DNA of 64,000 nt from Sporosarcina globispora (GTDB lineage: Bacteria > Bacillota > Bacilli > Bacillales > Cytobacillaceae), in assembly GCF_001274725.1 (NCBI RefSeq), contig NZ_LGUF01000007.1, positions 3,610,263 through 3,674,262 on the forward strand, read 5' to 3'. Under the pieces are notes generated by a model. It was given only the letters and a program-made list of their open reading frames with translations. It searched no databases and was not told the DNA's origin. Positions 1 through 8,646 of this stretch are shown here, piece after piece; positions within the stretch are counted from its first letter, which is position 1; the number at the start of each line of letters is the position of its first letter. Made by a program: the position numbers and the translations under genes.

Positions 1-1
1 A

Positions 2-1450
2 GCATACAAATGGGAATCCCGGGGAGCGGACGGCTACACGATTACTCCATGTGAAAAAGACACGGTCGGCACTGATATCATCCTTAAAATCAAAGAGAAT
101 ACTGAAGATGAAAGCTTTGATGAATTTCTGGAAGAGTACCGCTTAAAATCCACCATAAAAAAATACTCTGACTTCATCCGCTATCCGATTAAGATGGATG
201 TTAAGACAAGAAAGCCAAAAGAAGATGCTGAGAATGAGCATGAAGAGATTATTGAAGAGCAGACCATCAATAGCATGGTTCCAATTTGGAGAAAAAATAA
301 GAGCGAACTGACAGACGAAGATTATGAAAAATTTTATCAGGAGAAGCATTATGGCTTTGACAAGCCGTTGAAGCATATTCATATCAGTGTGGATGGCTCA
401 ATCCGCTATAATGCGATTTTATATATTCCTGAAAATATTCCATTCGATTATTATTCCAAGGAGTACGAAAAAGGCCTCGAACTTTATTCGAATGGCGTTT
501 TAATTATGAACAAATGCGCAGATCTGCTGCCTGACTATTTCAGTTTTGTGAAAGGGATGGTTGATTCTGAAGATCTATCTCTTAACATTTCAAGGGAAAT
601 GCTGCAGCATGACCGGCAGCTGAAGCTCATTGCGAAAAACATCAGCAAAAAGATTAAAAACGAGCTTCAAAGTCTCATGAAAAATGAGCGGGAAAAATAT
701 GAACAATTTTATAAGTCATTCGGAAGACAATTAAAATACGGGGTATACAGCGATTTTGGAACCCTTAAAGAGACTCTCCAGGACTTATTGATGTTTTATT
801 CTTCAAAAGAAAAGAAATTGTCATCACTTGATGAATATGTATCCAGAATGAAGGATGATCAGAAATATATTTATTACGCAACTGGAGAGTCACATGAAAG
901 AATAGAAAAGCTCCCACAAACTGAGCTGGTGGCCGATAAGGGATATGAAATTCTTTACTTTACAGAAGATATTGATGAGTTCGCCATTAAAATGCTCATG
1001 ACTTACAAAGAGAAGGAATTTAAGTCTGTATCGAGCGGAGATCTGGGCATAGAGAATGAGGACGAAAAACCATCAGAAGCAGAAGATAAAGAAAATAAGG
1101 AACTGTTCAGCAGCATGAAAGAAATTTTATCAGGAAAAGTGACTGATGTCAGAATTTCCAAAAGGCTTAAAAGCCATCCAGTTTGCCTGACTGCAGATGG
1201 GGAAGTCACAATTAAAATGGAAAAAATCCTCAACAGCATGCCTGACAATCAAAATGTAAAAGCAAACAAGGTTTTGGAAATCAATTCAAGCCATGAAGTC
1301 TTCCAGGCATTAAAAAACGCAATGGAAAATGATAAAGATAAGTTGACTCTATATACAAACCTCCTATATAATCAGGCCCTGCTGATTGAAGGACTGCCAA
1401 TCAGCGACCCTGTAGAATTTACTAATGATATCTGCAAAGTCATGGTGTAG
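2..1450 (+). CDS. htpG: Chaperone HtpG (Hsp90 family), 5'-truncated by window edge
   Basis: ATP-dependent cytosolic Hsp90 chaperone. The frame is open from base 2 and gives 482 residues; against a usual length near 626, roughly the first 140 residues (most of the GHKL ATPase domain) lie outside the window. Visible are the end of the N-terminal domain ([11 protein letters not shown]), the middle domain with YIPENIPFD, the catalytic-loop segment [16 protein letters not shown], the YATGES segment and the C-terminal dimerisation domain with [12 protein letters not shown]. An internal ATG at 194 is not the start. A rho-independent terminator follows directly, so it probably ends its transcript. 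Identity is secure; only the start is missing. Confidence 0.96.
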   Translation, partial: AYKWESRGADGYTITPCEKDTVGTDIILKIKENTEDESFDEFLEEYRLKSTIKKYSDFIRYPIKMDVKTRKPKEDAENEHEEIIEEQTINSMVPIWRKNKSELTDEDYEKFYQEKHYGFDKPLKHIHISVDGSIRYNAILYIPENIPFDYYSKEYEKGLELYSNGVLIMNKCADLLPDYFSFVKGMVDSEDLSLNISREMLQHDRQLKLIAKNISKKIKNELQSLMKNEREKYEQFYKSFGRQLKYGVYSDFGTLKETLQDLLMFYSSKEKKLSSLDEYVSRMKDDQKYIYYATGESHERIEKLPQTELVADKGYEILYFTEDIDEFAIKMLMTYKEKEFKSVSSGDLGIENEDEKPSEAEDKENKELFSSMKEILSGKVTDVRISKRLKSHPVCLTADGEVTIKMEKILNSMPDNQNVKANKVLEINSSHEVFQALKNAMENDKDKLTLYTNLLYNQALLIEGLPISDPVEFTNDICKVMV

Positions 1451-1460
1451 TATACGTTAA

Positions 1461-1489
1461 ACAGCCCAGATCGAATGGGCTGTTTTTTT
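1461..1489 (+). terminator. Rho-independent terminator of htpG
   Basis: Seven-base stem ACAGCCC/GGGCTGT (1461-1467 with 1476-1482) followed by a run of seven T, 10 bases after the htpG stop. Confidence 0.9.
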
Positions 1490-1569
1490 ACTAACCTTAT
1501 AGATGTAAGAACTGCAAAGCGAATATTTTATGTACTAATAAACAAACTAAGGATCAGAGGAGGATTGTT

Positions 1570-1738
1570 ATGCTGCATAGCAAGGCAATCTCCCTGAAAT
1601 TTTTCGCCTGTCTTGCCCTTTTATACATTATTCTTGGAATAGGGTACCGCAATTAACTACGGGAACCTTCGATATAATACAGAAATTTCCGAGGATTTAG
1701 CAACACTCAAACCCGATGATAGTGATGAAAGTAAATAA
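1570..1738 (+). pseudogene. Remnant of a DUF2512 (YndM-like) membrane protein
   Basis: A good ribosome binding site (GAGGAGG, 1558-1564) leads to an ATG at 1570 and 28 codons reading MLHSKAISLKFF...YIILGIGYRN before a stop at 1654. This resembles the first transmembrane helix of DUF2512/YndM proteins. A different frame downstream ends at 1738 with TEISEDLATLKPDDSDESK, which looks like the hydrophilic tail of the same family. The middle (three further helices) is missing, so an internal deletion is the simplest reading. The family assignment is from memory of the helix pattern. Confidence 0.55.
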
Positions 1739-1770
1739 AACATTCAAAAGTTTTTGGGAAGGAGATTAAC

Positions 1771-2112
1771 ATGTCTGTTTTCGTTTACCAAACATTTGAA
1801 GTGAAGCAGGAAAATTTTGTTGAAGCTCTAAAAAATTTAAGAATGATCCAAAGCTATCGGAACGAAAATTATCTGCACAAAGTTGAGCTTTTATCTCCTA
1901 TTACAGGAGAGGATTATACATATGCTTTTCTTTCCACTTATGAGGGCCTTGCCGAGATGGAACTGCAAAACAAGAAGATGTTTGAAGATGAGGAATACAA
2001 AAAACTGATTGAGCAATACTTCCTTGAGGATATTGTTCAGGGCAGCATGCATACACAGCTGTTCAGATCTGTAACAGGCTTAAAAAGCGACAGTTCTGAG
2101 AAAAAGAAATAA
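1771..2112 (+). CDS. Conserved hypothetical protein, probable alpha+beta barrel fold
   Basis: 113 residues with a perfect GGAAGGAG ribosome binding site before the ATG. The opening MSVFVYQTFEVKQENFVEAL followed by LRMIQSYRNENYLHKVELLSP and a repeat-like second half resembles dimeric alpha/beta-barrel (ABM/NIPSNAP-like) small proteins. There is no signal peptide or membrane segment, and the last ten residues are charged. It has its own terminator and is a single-gene unit. The fold is inferred from pattern only and the function is unknown. Confidence 0.7.
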   Translation: MSVFVYQTFEVKQENFVEALKNLRMIQSYRNENYLHKVELLSPITGEDYTYAFLSTYEGLAEMELQNKKMFEDEEYKKLIEQYFLEDIVQGSMHTQLFRSVTGLKSDSSEKKK

Positions 2113-2149
2113 GAACTATGGCAAATGTCCATTTGAAATTAAAGCGGAG

Positions 2150-2181
2150 GCCGATAAACATCTGAATCGGCTTATTTTTTT
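2150..2181 (+). terminator. Probable rho-independent terminator
   Basis: GCCGAT (2150-2155) pairs with ATCGGC (2166-2171), followed by a T-rich tract. It sits 38 bases after the hypothetical gene and before the permease ribosome binding site. Confidence 0.75.
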
Positions 2182-2225
2182 GCAAATAAGCAACTGACCA
2201 AAAGAGCTAAAGAGGGAGGTACATC

Positions 2226-3596
2226 ATGGATTTTTTTCTTCCAAGCGGAAATTCCTCGAAGGAAAGTGAATCATGTGATTTAAAATGGTGGCAATTATCA
2301 CTGATTGGTGTCGGCTGTACAATCGGGACCGGATTCTTCCTAGGGTCTGCCATAGGAATCAAGATTACCGGACCAGCGATTGTAATTTCATTTTTATTAG
2401 CCGCAATCGGAACCTATATAGTCTACAACCTTTTAGCTAAGATGACAGCTGAAGACCCTCAGGAAGGATCTTTTTGCTATTATGCCAATAAAGCCTATGG
2501 AAAGTGGGCTGGTTTTAGCTGCGGATGGAATTACTGGTGCTCTAATATTCTAATCATGGGAAGCCAATTGACCGCTCTATCCATTTTATCAAGATTCTGG
2601 TTTCCGCATGTGCCGCTTTGGATTTTTGCAGCGGGTTATGCCATTCTTTCAATTATAGTAGTTTTAACAGGAAACAAAGGCTTTGAAAAGGTAGAGAACC
2701 TCTTTGCAGTTATTAAGACATCAGCGATTATTATGTTTATAATCCTGGCAGCTGCTGCATTGGCAGGAGTAATAGATGGAGATGCAAAGCATCCAGGATT
2801 CCCTGGTTCTGCTCGCGATTGGTTTCCCGAAGGCTTTAAGGGCTTTTGGTCCTCTTTAATATATGCATTTTATGCATACGGAGGAATTGAAGTCATCGGA
2901 CTAATGGCGACAAGGTTAAAGAAGAAAGAGGATGCTCCAAAAGCTGGTATTATCATGCTTATTGTTCTTGTCATTATCTATGTCATTTCTCTTGGCTTAG
3001 CTGTGTATATGGCATCACACGGAGCTTTTAATGAAAAGGAGAGTCCTTTTGTAACCGCAATGGATAACTATAATCTGGACTTCTTCCCGCACATTTTTAA
3101 TGCAGCAATCATTATTGCCGGCTTCTCTACCATGACCGCTTCGCTGTTTGGAGTAACAGCCTTACTGGTTACTTTGGCTGATGACGGCGATGCTCCAGCG
3201 CTATTTTCAAAAAAGATAAGGAAATGGAAAGACCTGCCTTTACCATCGCTGGGGCTGGCCACAGCCGGTTTAATTGCATCAATCGTTACCGCCTTACTGC
3301 TGCCGGGCAAAATATATGAGTATATCACAACAGCTGCTGGTATATTAATTTTATTCAATTGGTCATTCATCATCATTTCAGCTCTGCGGATTCTGGAAAA
3401 TAAGGTGTTCGGAAAGGTAATCGCCACTGCAGGATTGCTTTTGATCCTAGCTGCGGTAAGCGGCACATTACTTGAAAAGTCAATTAGGCTTGGATTTTTT
3501 GTCAGTTTAATATTTGTGGCATTAATAGCAATCGTCGCCTTAATTATGCAAAAAAAAGTATGGAAAAAAGAAGGCAGGAGCAGCTATCAAAAATAA
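2226..3596 (+). CDS. Amino acid permease, APC superfamily
   Basis: 456-residue cytoplasmic-membrane transporter of the amino acid-polyamine-organocation superfamily, probably a proton symporter for an amino acid. Helix 1 carries the substrate-binding signature GVGCTIGTGFFLG (about residues 27-39), and some twelve hydrophobic segments follow. The internal motif NKGFEKVENLFAVIKT and the helix-6 segment FYAYGGIEVIG are typical of the bacterial amino acid transporter subfamily (AnsP/AapA/YtnA-like). Length is normal. Start ATG follows GAGGGAGGT. It is monocistronic with a downstream hairpin. Substrate cannot be told from sequence. Confidence 0.9.
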   Translation: MDFFLPSGNSSKESESCDLKWWQLSLIGVGCTIGTGFFLGSAIGIKITGPAIVISFLLAAIGTYIVYNLLAKMTAEDPQEGSFCYYANKAYGKWAGFSCGWNYWCSNILIMGSQLTALSILSRFWFPHVPLWIFAAGYAILSIIVVLTGNKGFEKVENLFAVIKTSAIIMFIILAAAALAGVIDGDAKHPGFPGSARDWFPEGFKGFWSSLIYAFYAYGGIEVIGLMATRLKKKEDAPKAGIIMLIVLVIIYVISLGLAVYMASHGAFNEKESPFVTAMDNYNLDFFPHIFNAAIIIAGFSTMTASLFGVTALLVTLADDGDAPALFSKKIRKWKDLPLPSLGLATAGLIASIVTALLLPGKIYEYITTAAGILILFNWSFIIISALRILENKVFGKVIATAGLLLILAAVSGTLLEKSIRLGFFVSLIFVALIAIVALIMQKKVWKKEGRSSYQK

Positions 3597-3640
3597 AAAA
3601 CAAACACCAGTCTTCCTTTTGGTGTTTGTTCAGTTTTATA
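3597..3640 (+). terminator. Terminator of the amino acid permease gene
   Basis: Ten-base inverted repeat AACAAACACC/GGTGTTTGTT directly behind the stop codon, followed by a moderate T tract. Confidence 0.75.
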
Positions 3641-3739
3641 CCCTGAAATTATTTTTTCTTATTCCTTTTGAAGAAACCTTAATAGAACCCAATAGTTTGG
3701 CCATGAGAGTTCATAATAATAGATCATTGTAAAATATTT

Positions 3740-3789
3740 CATCCCTATCCCATTCCTTTAAAAATCTTTAAAGGAATGGGATAGGGATG
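3740..3789. repeat. Perfect 23-bp inverted repeat between convergent genes
   Basis: Arms 3740-3762 and 3767-3789 are exact reverse complements with a 4-base loop AATC; the inner part is ATCCCATTCCTTTAAA. There is no T run on either side, so it is not a textbook terminator, although it lies between the 3' ends of the permease (plus) and 2Duf (minus) genes. Confidence 0.85.
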
Positions 3790-3832
3790 CAAATACATTA
3801 TATAATTTCAAATCCTGCAGGTGGACAAACAT

Positions 3833-4690
3833 TTACTTTAAATATGGGGTTAATTTCTGAATGATTTGATTCAGCTTTTGAGTATTTTTTTCATACATTT
3901 GTTGTGCGCTTTTGGAATCAGTCTGCAGGGAAAACACTTCAAGGTCAGCTGCACACTTTTTTATCATTGCCATCAGCAAAGGACGCTGTTGTGGTGCAGG
4001 GACCTTAAGTAAATCATCAAAAATATCTACAGTTAATTCTCCATAAGAATCAATTTGACCCAAAAAAATGTTATCAATGGTCAAACCCAGTTTCTCTATC
4101 TCCATGTTAAGCCATTTTCTCGTTTTCCCTGACTCAGCAAGGGGATCGTTTAGAATTATCCCATCCATAATAACCGTTTGCGGTTCTTTTTCCTGTGGTA
4201 AATTCAATTTAAGATCCTTTGGGGTAAGCGGCTGATTTTCTTTCTTCAGCATGATGCTAAGATCTCCGCGCGGCTCTAATACAGCAAACTCTACATCTGC
4301 TGCCTTAAAGACATTTTTTTGGCGAAGCAGGGAGGATAAATCATCAATTGAGTATCTTTCTTTTTTTAAATTATCTTCCAATATTTTTCCATCTTTAATA
4401 AAGATTGTACCTTTCCCTTCAAAGAAATCACGGAAGCTTTTACTCTTAAGCGAAAGAATATCGGCAAATAATGTTACAAGACCAAAGATCAAAATAGAAA
4501 GGATTCCGCTGGCCCAGTGGTTATCCAACCCCATAATAATTTCAGCGGCTATACTTCCAATTGTAATACCTGATACATATTCAAAAAATGAAAGCTCTGA
4601 TATTTGTTTTTTACCTATCAGTTTGGTTATAGCAAATAAAACACCTGCGAATAAAATAGAACGAGCTCCAATAAGCAGCCATTCAGGCAT
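3833..4690 (-). CDS. 2Duf-type protein: DUF421 (YetF) membrane domain fused to DUF1657
   Basis: 285 residues. Residues 1-80 form three transmembrane helices (MPEWLLIGARSILFAGVLF..., LSFFEYVSGITIGSIAAEII, then a third), followed by the soluble YetF/DUF421 domain (FEGKGTIFIKDGKILEDNL, VEFAVLEPRGDLSIML). The last ~50 residues (IKKCAADLEVFSLQTDSKSA to IIQKLTPYLK) match the pattern of the neighbouring free-standing DUF1657 proteins. This two-domain arrangement is that of 2Duf, a spore inner-membrane protein linked in the literature to wet-heat resistance when carried on spoVA2mob elements. It is the last gene of a three-gene minus-strand unit. The spore role is inference from family and neighbours. 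Confidence 0.85.
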   Translation of the reverse strand: MPEWLLIGARSILFAGVLFAITKLIGKKQISELSFFEYVSGITIGSIAAEIIMGLDNHWASGILSILIFGLVTLFADILSLKSKSFRDFFEGKGTIFIKDGKILEDNLKKERYSIDDLSSLLRQKNVFKAADVEFAVLEPRGDLSIMLKKENQPLTPKDLKLNLPQEKEPQTVIMDGIILNDPLAESGKTRKWLNMEIEKLGLTIDNIFLGQIDSYGELTVDIFDDLLKVPAPQQRPLLMAMIKKCAADLEVFSLQTDSKSAQQMYEKNTQKLNQIIQKLTPYLK

Positions 4691-4710
4691 ATCTTCATCT
4701 CCAAGTTCAT

Positions 4711-4917
4711 TTAATTTGGTTTATATTGGGGTTCCTCAAACTCTATAACCTTTTTTCTGTTTTCAAGATCCGTTTTTATATCGCCAATCTCGAGCATTGA
4801 TTCATGGAAAAGGCGCTTTGCTTCTTCATCCATTGAAGTTAGGGCAAGGCTTGATAACTGTGCTTCTATAGAACGTATTGCTGCAAGACATTGATTTACA
4901 TTCGAAGCAATCGTCAT
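4711..4917 (-). CDS. DUF1657 family small protein (copy 2)
   Basis: Helical protein of 68 residues in the family that accompanies YetF/2Duf and SpoVA genes. Its paralogue at 4983-5186 starts MTVGTQVKQA, so ATG at 4917 (MTIASNVNQC) is preferred over the ATG six codons upstream. Shared pattern with the paralogue and the 2Duf tail: an opening helix, then LALTS, AKRLF and an EPQY tail. It lies 20 bases upstream of the 2Duf gene and is surely co-transcribed. No membrane segment or signal peptide is seen. Probable spore protein; the molecular role is unknown. Confidence 0.85.
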   Translation of the reverse strand: MTIASNVNQCLAAIRSIEAQLSSLALTSMDEEAKRLFHESMLEIGDIKTDLENRKKVIEFEEPQYKPN

Positions 4918-4982
4918 TTGGATCACACCATTCAAGATAAAATTTAAATTATAATAGGGCTGGCAAATGCCAGCCTGAATGC

Positions 4983-5186
4983 CTACTGATTATATTGCGG
5001 TTCCTCTTGCTGAATCTCCTGCAGTCTTGGTTCAAGGCTGTCAATAATTGATTGTGTTTGCTGTGCAGCATTCTGATACAGCTGTTTAGCATTTTGATTT
5101 TCAGTAGCGAGTGCAAACGTTTCAAAGCTGGCCTGTGCGCTCTTCAAGCCAACAATTGCTTGCTTTACTTGAGTTCCAACTGTCAT
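4983..5186 (-). CDS. DUF1657 family small protein (copy 1)
   Basis: 67 residues with an AAGGA ribosome binding site before its ATG. The pattern KSAQASFETFALATENQNAK...IIDSLEPRL aligns well with the C-terminus of the 2Duf protein two genes downstream, which shows that the 2Duf tail and this protein are one family. It is the first gene of the minus-strand cluster. No clear sporulation-sigma promoter was found upstream, but none was ruled out. Confidence 0.87.
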   Translation of the reverse strand: MTVGTQVKQAIVGLKSAQASFETFALATENQNAKQLYQNAAQQTQSIIDSLEPRLQEIQQEEPQYNQ

Positions 5187-5440
5187 CTTTAATTCCTTCT
5201 TTCAAATGAGATTATAAACTACACAATGTATTATTACTTTTTATTCAAAGCTTATGTATTAAACTTCATACCAATTTCAGTAAACTCAACTTACAGGGCA
5301 ATCTGAATCTCATTTTGGCATGACCCGCTCGAGCTGTCATTTTAAAAAGGGAATCTATCCGTTCATTTCCATAATTAAAAATACCATTAGATTAACATCC
5401 TATTTACTATAGATTAGGAAAGGAGAAGACCTTAAAAATC

Positions 5441-5998
5441 ATGGTTCGTAATATTTTGTTATCAATATGGGTATTCTTGGATCCTCTTTATTTTCCTTTA
5501 ACCCGGTTACAGCATCTTACAGCAGATCCGAAAAAAGGAGGAGTTTTTCGTGTAAGGCTAACAAAATATAAAGGAAATGACATTGAATTATCTGACGGTG
5601 TTATCATTCGAAAAAATGATCTTTTACTTAAAATTCATTTGCATAATGTTAGGATATTGAATGAATTTAACTACATGAAAAATGAATTATTAAAAGGGAG
5701 AGCCATTTATAAACGTGTTAAAGATTCTATGCCGCTATTAACTGCATTTATCCTTAACCATCCTGAAGAAGCGAAGATAAAAGGAATTATTGGAATCACC
5801 CTAATAAACAAGGGGTTCGGTTCGCTTGGATTTGAATGTATATTTCCAGAAAATAAACTATACTGCTGGTTTAAAAAAACATTTCAATTACCTATTTATT
5901 TTTTATCGTGTTCAAAAATTTCTGCTGCAAATATAAAAAAGCATCATACTGCCTACTTATTGATGTCGAAAGAAAACCTGATCAATAAATACAAATAA
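5441..5998 (+). CDS. ykoP: YkoP-like protein, function unknown
   Basis: 185 residues; starts MVRNILLSIWVFLDPLYFPLTRLQ with one hydrophobic N-terminal segment, followed by RVRLTKYKG, LSDGVIIRKNDLLLKIHLHN and a late hydrophobic stretch. These segments are recalled from B. subtilis YkoP. The next gene is a metallophosphoesterase, as ykoQ follows ykoP in B. subtilis, and this synteny is the main support for the name. No catalytic motif is visible. AGGAAAGGAGA precedes the ATG. Confidence 0.7.
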   Translation: MVRNILLSIWVFLDPLYFPLTRLQHLTADPKKGGVFRVRLTKYKGNDIELSDGVIIRKNDLLLKIHLHNVRILNEFNYMKNELLKGRAIYKRVKDSMPLLTAFILNHPEEAKIKGIIGITLINKGFGSLGFECIFPENKLYCWFKKTFQLPIYFLSCSKISAANIKKHHTAYLLMSKENLINKYK

Positions 5999-6062
5999 AT
6001 GAATCAGACTGTTTCCTCTAACTCCCACTAGGACTATCCCCTCATTCCTTTTATACTTTTAT

Positions 6063-6073
6063 GGAGGGAGGGG
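6063..6073 (+). promoter_or_regulatory. Ribosome binding site deciding the metallophosphoesterase start
   Basis: GGAGGGAGGGG lies immediately behind the first in-frame ATG (6061) and 2 bases before ATG 6076, so 6061 would place the Shine-Dalgarno inside the coding region. Starts at 6076 or 6082 are therefore preferred. Confidence 0.7.
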
Positions 6074-6075
6074 AT

Positions 6076-6897
6076 ATGAATATGGCATTATTATTTATCT
6101 TAATCTTGTCTGCTGTTTTCAGCTATATTTTTTACAAAGCCAATAAGAACACAAAGAAAGTAACTATAAATTCGATTTCTGTTTCCCGTCCTAACATCTC
6201 AGTTTCGGGAAATAACATAAAAATTCTTCATATATCTGATATGCACCTGGAAAATATATCTGTCAGTCCAGCTGAGTTATTTGCGATGATTTCCGAACAG
6301 CCAGTTGACCTAATTGCACTAACTGGTGATTTTCTTGACCGCAAAAGAAGTATTCCTAAACTTGCAGCCTATCTTCGTGCACTGGAAAAGACAAATCCAA
6401 AGCATGGCATATATGCAGTCTTTGGAAATCATGATTATGTTTTAAAGGGAAAAAACTTTGAAACATTGAAAAAAACTCTTAAAGAAAATGGCTGTAAAAC
6501 ACTTCAAAATGAGCATTTAACGATTGAGATTAATGGGGAAATCCTAAACATCATTGGTATTGATAATTACAGTACAAAACACAGTGATGTTAACAAGTCC
6601 TATAATGGAGTATCTGAAGGCTACAATTTAGTTTTGACACATGATCCCAATGTTGTCTTAGAGATGGAAAATATTCCTTTTGATTATTTATTATCGGGAC
6701 ATTTTCACGGTGGGCAAATCCATTGGCCGAAGCCATATCATTTGATAAAAATGGGCAAGCTTGTCCGCATGAAAATGGTTAAAGGTCTTCATTATCATGG
6801 CGGAAAACCGTTTTATATAAGTGAAGGCCTTGGCCAAACAGGGGTCAATATCCGTATTGGCAGCCGTCCTGAAATCACATTTCATGAAATATCTTAA
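6076..6897 (+). CDS. ykoQ: Membrane-anchored metallophosphoesterase (YkoQ-like)
   Basis: Calcineurin-type two-metal phosphoesterase of 273 residues. One N-terminal transmembrane helix (residues 3-21) anchors it. Metal-binding motifs appear in order: SDMH (D55, H57), GDFLD (D85), GNHD (N118, H119), THDP and GHFHGGQ near the end. This set is complete, so it should be active. The YkoQ/YaeI-type family includes UDP-2,3-diacylglucosamine-type and other phosphodiesterases; the substrate here is unknown. It follows the ykoP-like gene with 77 bases between and has its own terminator. Confidence 0.88.
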   Translation: MNMALLFILILSAVFSYIFYKANKNTKKVTINSISVSRPNISVSGNNIKILHISDMHLENISVSPAELFAMISEQPVDLIALTGDFLDRKRSIPKLAAYLRALEKTNPKHGIYAVFGNHDYVLKGKNFETLKKTLKENGCKTLQNEHLTIEINGEILNIIGIDNYSTKHSDVNKSYNGVSEGYNLVLTHDPNVVLEMENIPFDYLLSGHFHGGQIHWPKPYHLIKMGKLVRMKMVKGLHYHGGKPFYISEGLGQTGVNIRIGSRPEITFHEIS

Positions 6898-6907
6898 TGC
6901 ATTTCTT

Positions 6908-6940
6908 AAACCTTGCCATATCTAAAGGCAAGGTTTTTTA
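6908..6940 (+). terminator. Terminator of the metallophosphoesterase gene
   Basis: AAACCTTGCC/GGCAAGGTTT stem with T6, shortly after the stop codon. Confidence 0.9.
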
Positions 6941-7115
6941 GGCGTTTATTAAACAGAAAACATTTTTTAAACACTAAATAATTTTAGGATATTCACAATT
7001 ATTATTTCCAAACCCTTCAAAATTTTTACCAGCATATTCGTAACCTTAAAAGTAAAAATTATATATGGAGGGGAATTGAGTTTCCTTCTTATTACTTAAA
7101 GGGGAGTGCTCTGAC

Positions 7116-7412
7116 TTGAATAACTGGATAAATGCGATTCTTAATGCAGGCAGAATGCAGCCATTTTTAAATATGTTTGGCAGAAGGAGAAGGAGAAACA
7201 GAGGAATGTTATGGGGGTCTTTAATAAGCCTGGGCATAAGTGCAGCTGCATATGGCTTTACTAGAAATCGCGGCAGAAATATGGCCCGCCCGTTTCAAAA
7301 CTTAATGAATAACACAGCCCAAATGACCAATTACCAGAAGCCAAATATGGCGGGGTTAACTGAGTTTGCGGAGGAATTAACTTCGAATCAGAACCAGATA
7401 AAAAATAAATAA
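7116..7412 (+). CDS. Small hypothetical basic protein with one hydrophobic segment
   Basis: 98 residues from a TTG start preceded by AAGGGGAG nine bases upstream. An N-terminal segment (MNNWINAILNAGRMQPFLNMF) is followed by an Arg-rich stretch (GRRRRRNRG), a glycine-rich helix (GMLWGSLISLGISAAAYGF) and a polar tail. The middle resembles short YrzQ/DUF3918-type Bacillus proteins. It is flanked by terminators and so stands alone. Function unknown. Confidence 0.65.
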   Translation: MNNWINAILNAGRMQPFLNMFGRRRRRNRGMLWGSLISLGISAAAYGFTRNRGRNMARPFQNLMNNTAQMTNYQKPNMAGLTEFAEELTSNQNQIKNK

Positions 7413-7420
7413 CTAAAATT

Positions 7421-7449
7421 AGCCCACGTTTTTTTGTGGGCTTTTTTAT
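7421..7449 (+). terminator. Rho-independent terminator
   Basis: AGCCCAC/GTGGGCT stem with T6, 8 bases after the hypothetical gene. It also separates the convergent VTT gene. Confidence 0.9.
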
Positions 7450-7496
7450 TGCTGCCATTCAATCAATTACTTATTATAAACCAGCATATGAGCATT

Positions 7497-8132
7497 TCAT
7501 TTTTTTGATTGCTCTAGCTTGTTATTGAACAATAATTTATAACAAAGGAAAAAGCAAAGCAGGAATAGAAGGTAACAAATCAATCCCAGCAATAATTTAT
7601 GAATGGATAAAAACAACTGTTCCCCGCTGTAAGCAAGCATAAACATAGGAGGCAGCACCCCAATTGCAGTAGCTATAAAAAAATGCCTAAATGGAATATC
7701 TGCAATTCCACAATAGATATTAAACACCTGATGAGGGATAATAACCATCATTCTTCCAAACAAAATAGCCATCAATGCATTTTTTTCAAATTGGTCCTGA
7801 AATTTATTAATTCCTTTATACTTGCCCAAATAGGAAGTGAAATAATCCCTGAAATAGTACCTTGATAAAAAAAAGTAAATTAACGAAGTAAAGAGAATTC
7901 CAAACCAATTTATCAGAAGCCCAACTAACGCACCAAATTTCACTCCCATTAATCCTGCAAATAATGTAAATGGCAAAAATGGAATAGATGATATCAGAAC
8001 AGAAAACAAAAACATTGCAGGAAGCCATGATGTGTCACTGGTTCGCAGCCATTCTAATAAATAATCCTTATAGGTAATGCCAATGATCATTAAAATGACA
8101 TAGGCTATTACAATCCACCATCTACGCATCAT
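7497..8132 (-). CDS. TVP38/TMEM64 (VTT/DedA-like) family membrane protein
   Basis: 211 residues with about five to six membrane segments. The VTT signature is visible: FLPFTLFAGLMGVKFGALVG, then FGRMMVIIPHQVFNIYCGIADIPFRHFFIATAIGVLPP. DedA/VTT proteins are implicated in lipid scrambling and membrane homeostasis; no substrate can be assigned here. Normal length, single gene, convergent with 7116-7412. A decayed copy of the region around FFIATAIGVLPP lies at 10249-10330. Confidence 0.88.
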   Translation of the reverse strand: MMRRWWIVIAYVILMIIGITYKDYLLEWLRTSDTSWLPAMFLFSVLISSIPFLPFTLFAGLMGVKFGALVGLLINWFGILFTSLIYFFLSRYYFRDYFTSYLGKYKGINKFQDQFEKNALMAILFGRMMVIIPHQVFNIYCGIADIPFRHFFIATAIGVLPPMFMLAYSGEQLFLSIHKLLLGLICYLLFLLCFFLCYKLLFNNKLEQSKK

Positions 8133-8288
8133 ATTAGCTCCTTAATTATTTCCCTAATTCTTTTTTTCGGCTGCCCTAATTTCAGTATGCTTAAATTATT
8201 GTAAGGAAATGTAATCAACTGGACAAAAACATTTTTTGAAACCCATCATAAGATAACATCAAATAAAAATGGGGAGGCTGCTAAAAAA

Positions 8289-8528
8289 ATGCACTATTAT
8301 CAAAATTGGAATTATGGATCCTATATTCCATACAGAGATTTAAAAAACGAGACCTTAATGATCGTAAAACCATTTGTGAATTATGGCTTAACAGAAGCAA
8401 AATTTACTTCAGTATCCCATGCTATGACTGAAGTTGCAGCAATTGCCTACTTGCTTGGAAAAGGCTATGATCCGCAAACAGCTTATAAAACGGTGGAATC
8501 TTGGGAGGTAAATGAATCGTTTTATTAA
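8289..8528 (+). CDS. Small hypothetical protein
   Basis: 79 residues with a strong GGGGAGG ribosome binding site 11 bases before the ATG. The sequence is Tyr-rich at the start (MHYYQNWNYGSYIPY) and contains HAMTEVAAIAYLLGKGYDPQTAYKTVESWE, a compact helical pattern. No signal peptide or metal motif. A strong terminator follows. Function unknown; the ribosome binding site and terminator argue that it is real. Confidence 0.65.
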   Translation: MHYYQNWNYGSYIPYRDLKNETLMIVKPFVNYGLTEAKFTSVSHAMTEVAAIAYLLGKGYDPQTAYKTVESWEVNESFY

Positions 8529-8599
8529 GAAGATGCCAGGAAAAATAAAATTCAAAAATTAACCACACTGTACTTTTCGAAAAATCCGTTATAACAAAA

Positions 8600-8646
8600 C
8601 ATAAACCTTCACTCAGGTATAGTCTGGGAGAAGGTTTATGTTTTTT
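8600..8646. terminator. Bidirectional terminator hairpin
   Basis: Eleven-base stem CATAAACCTTC/GAAGGTTTATG (8600-8610 with 8630-8640) followed by T6. It serves the plus-strand small gene and abuts the stop codon of the minus-strand lipoprotein gene. Confidence 0.88.

Noticed and set aside
143..382. Minus-strand frame of 79 codons inside htpG
   Set aside because: It lies entirely within the coding sequence of htpG on the other strand and has no ribosome binding site.
4251..4748. 165-codon plus-strand frame over the 2Duf and DUF1657 genes
   Set aside because: It is antisense to two supported genes, with Ser/Pro-rich filler sequence and no start signal.
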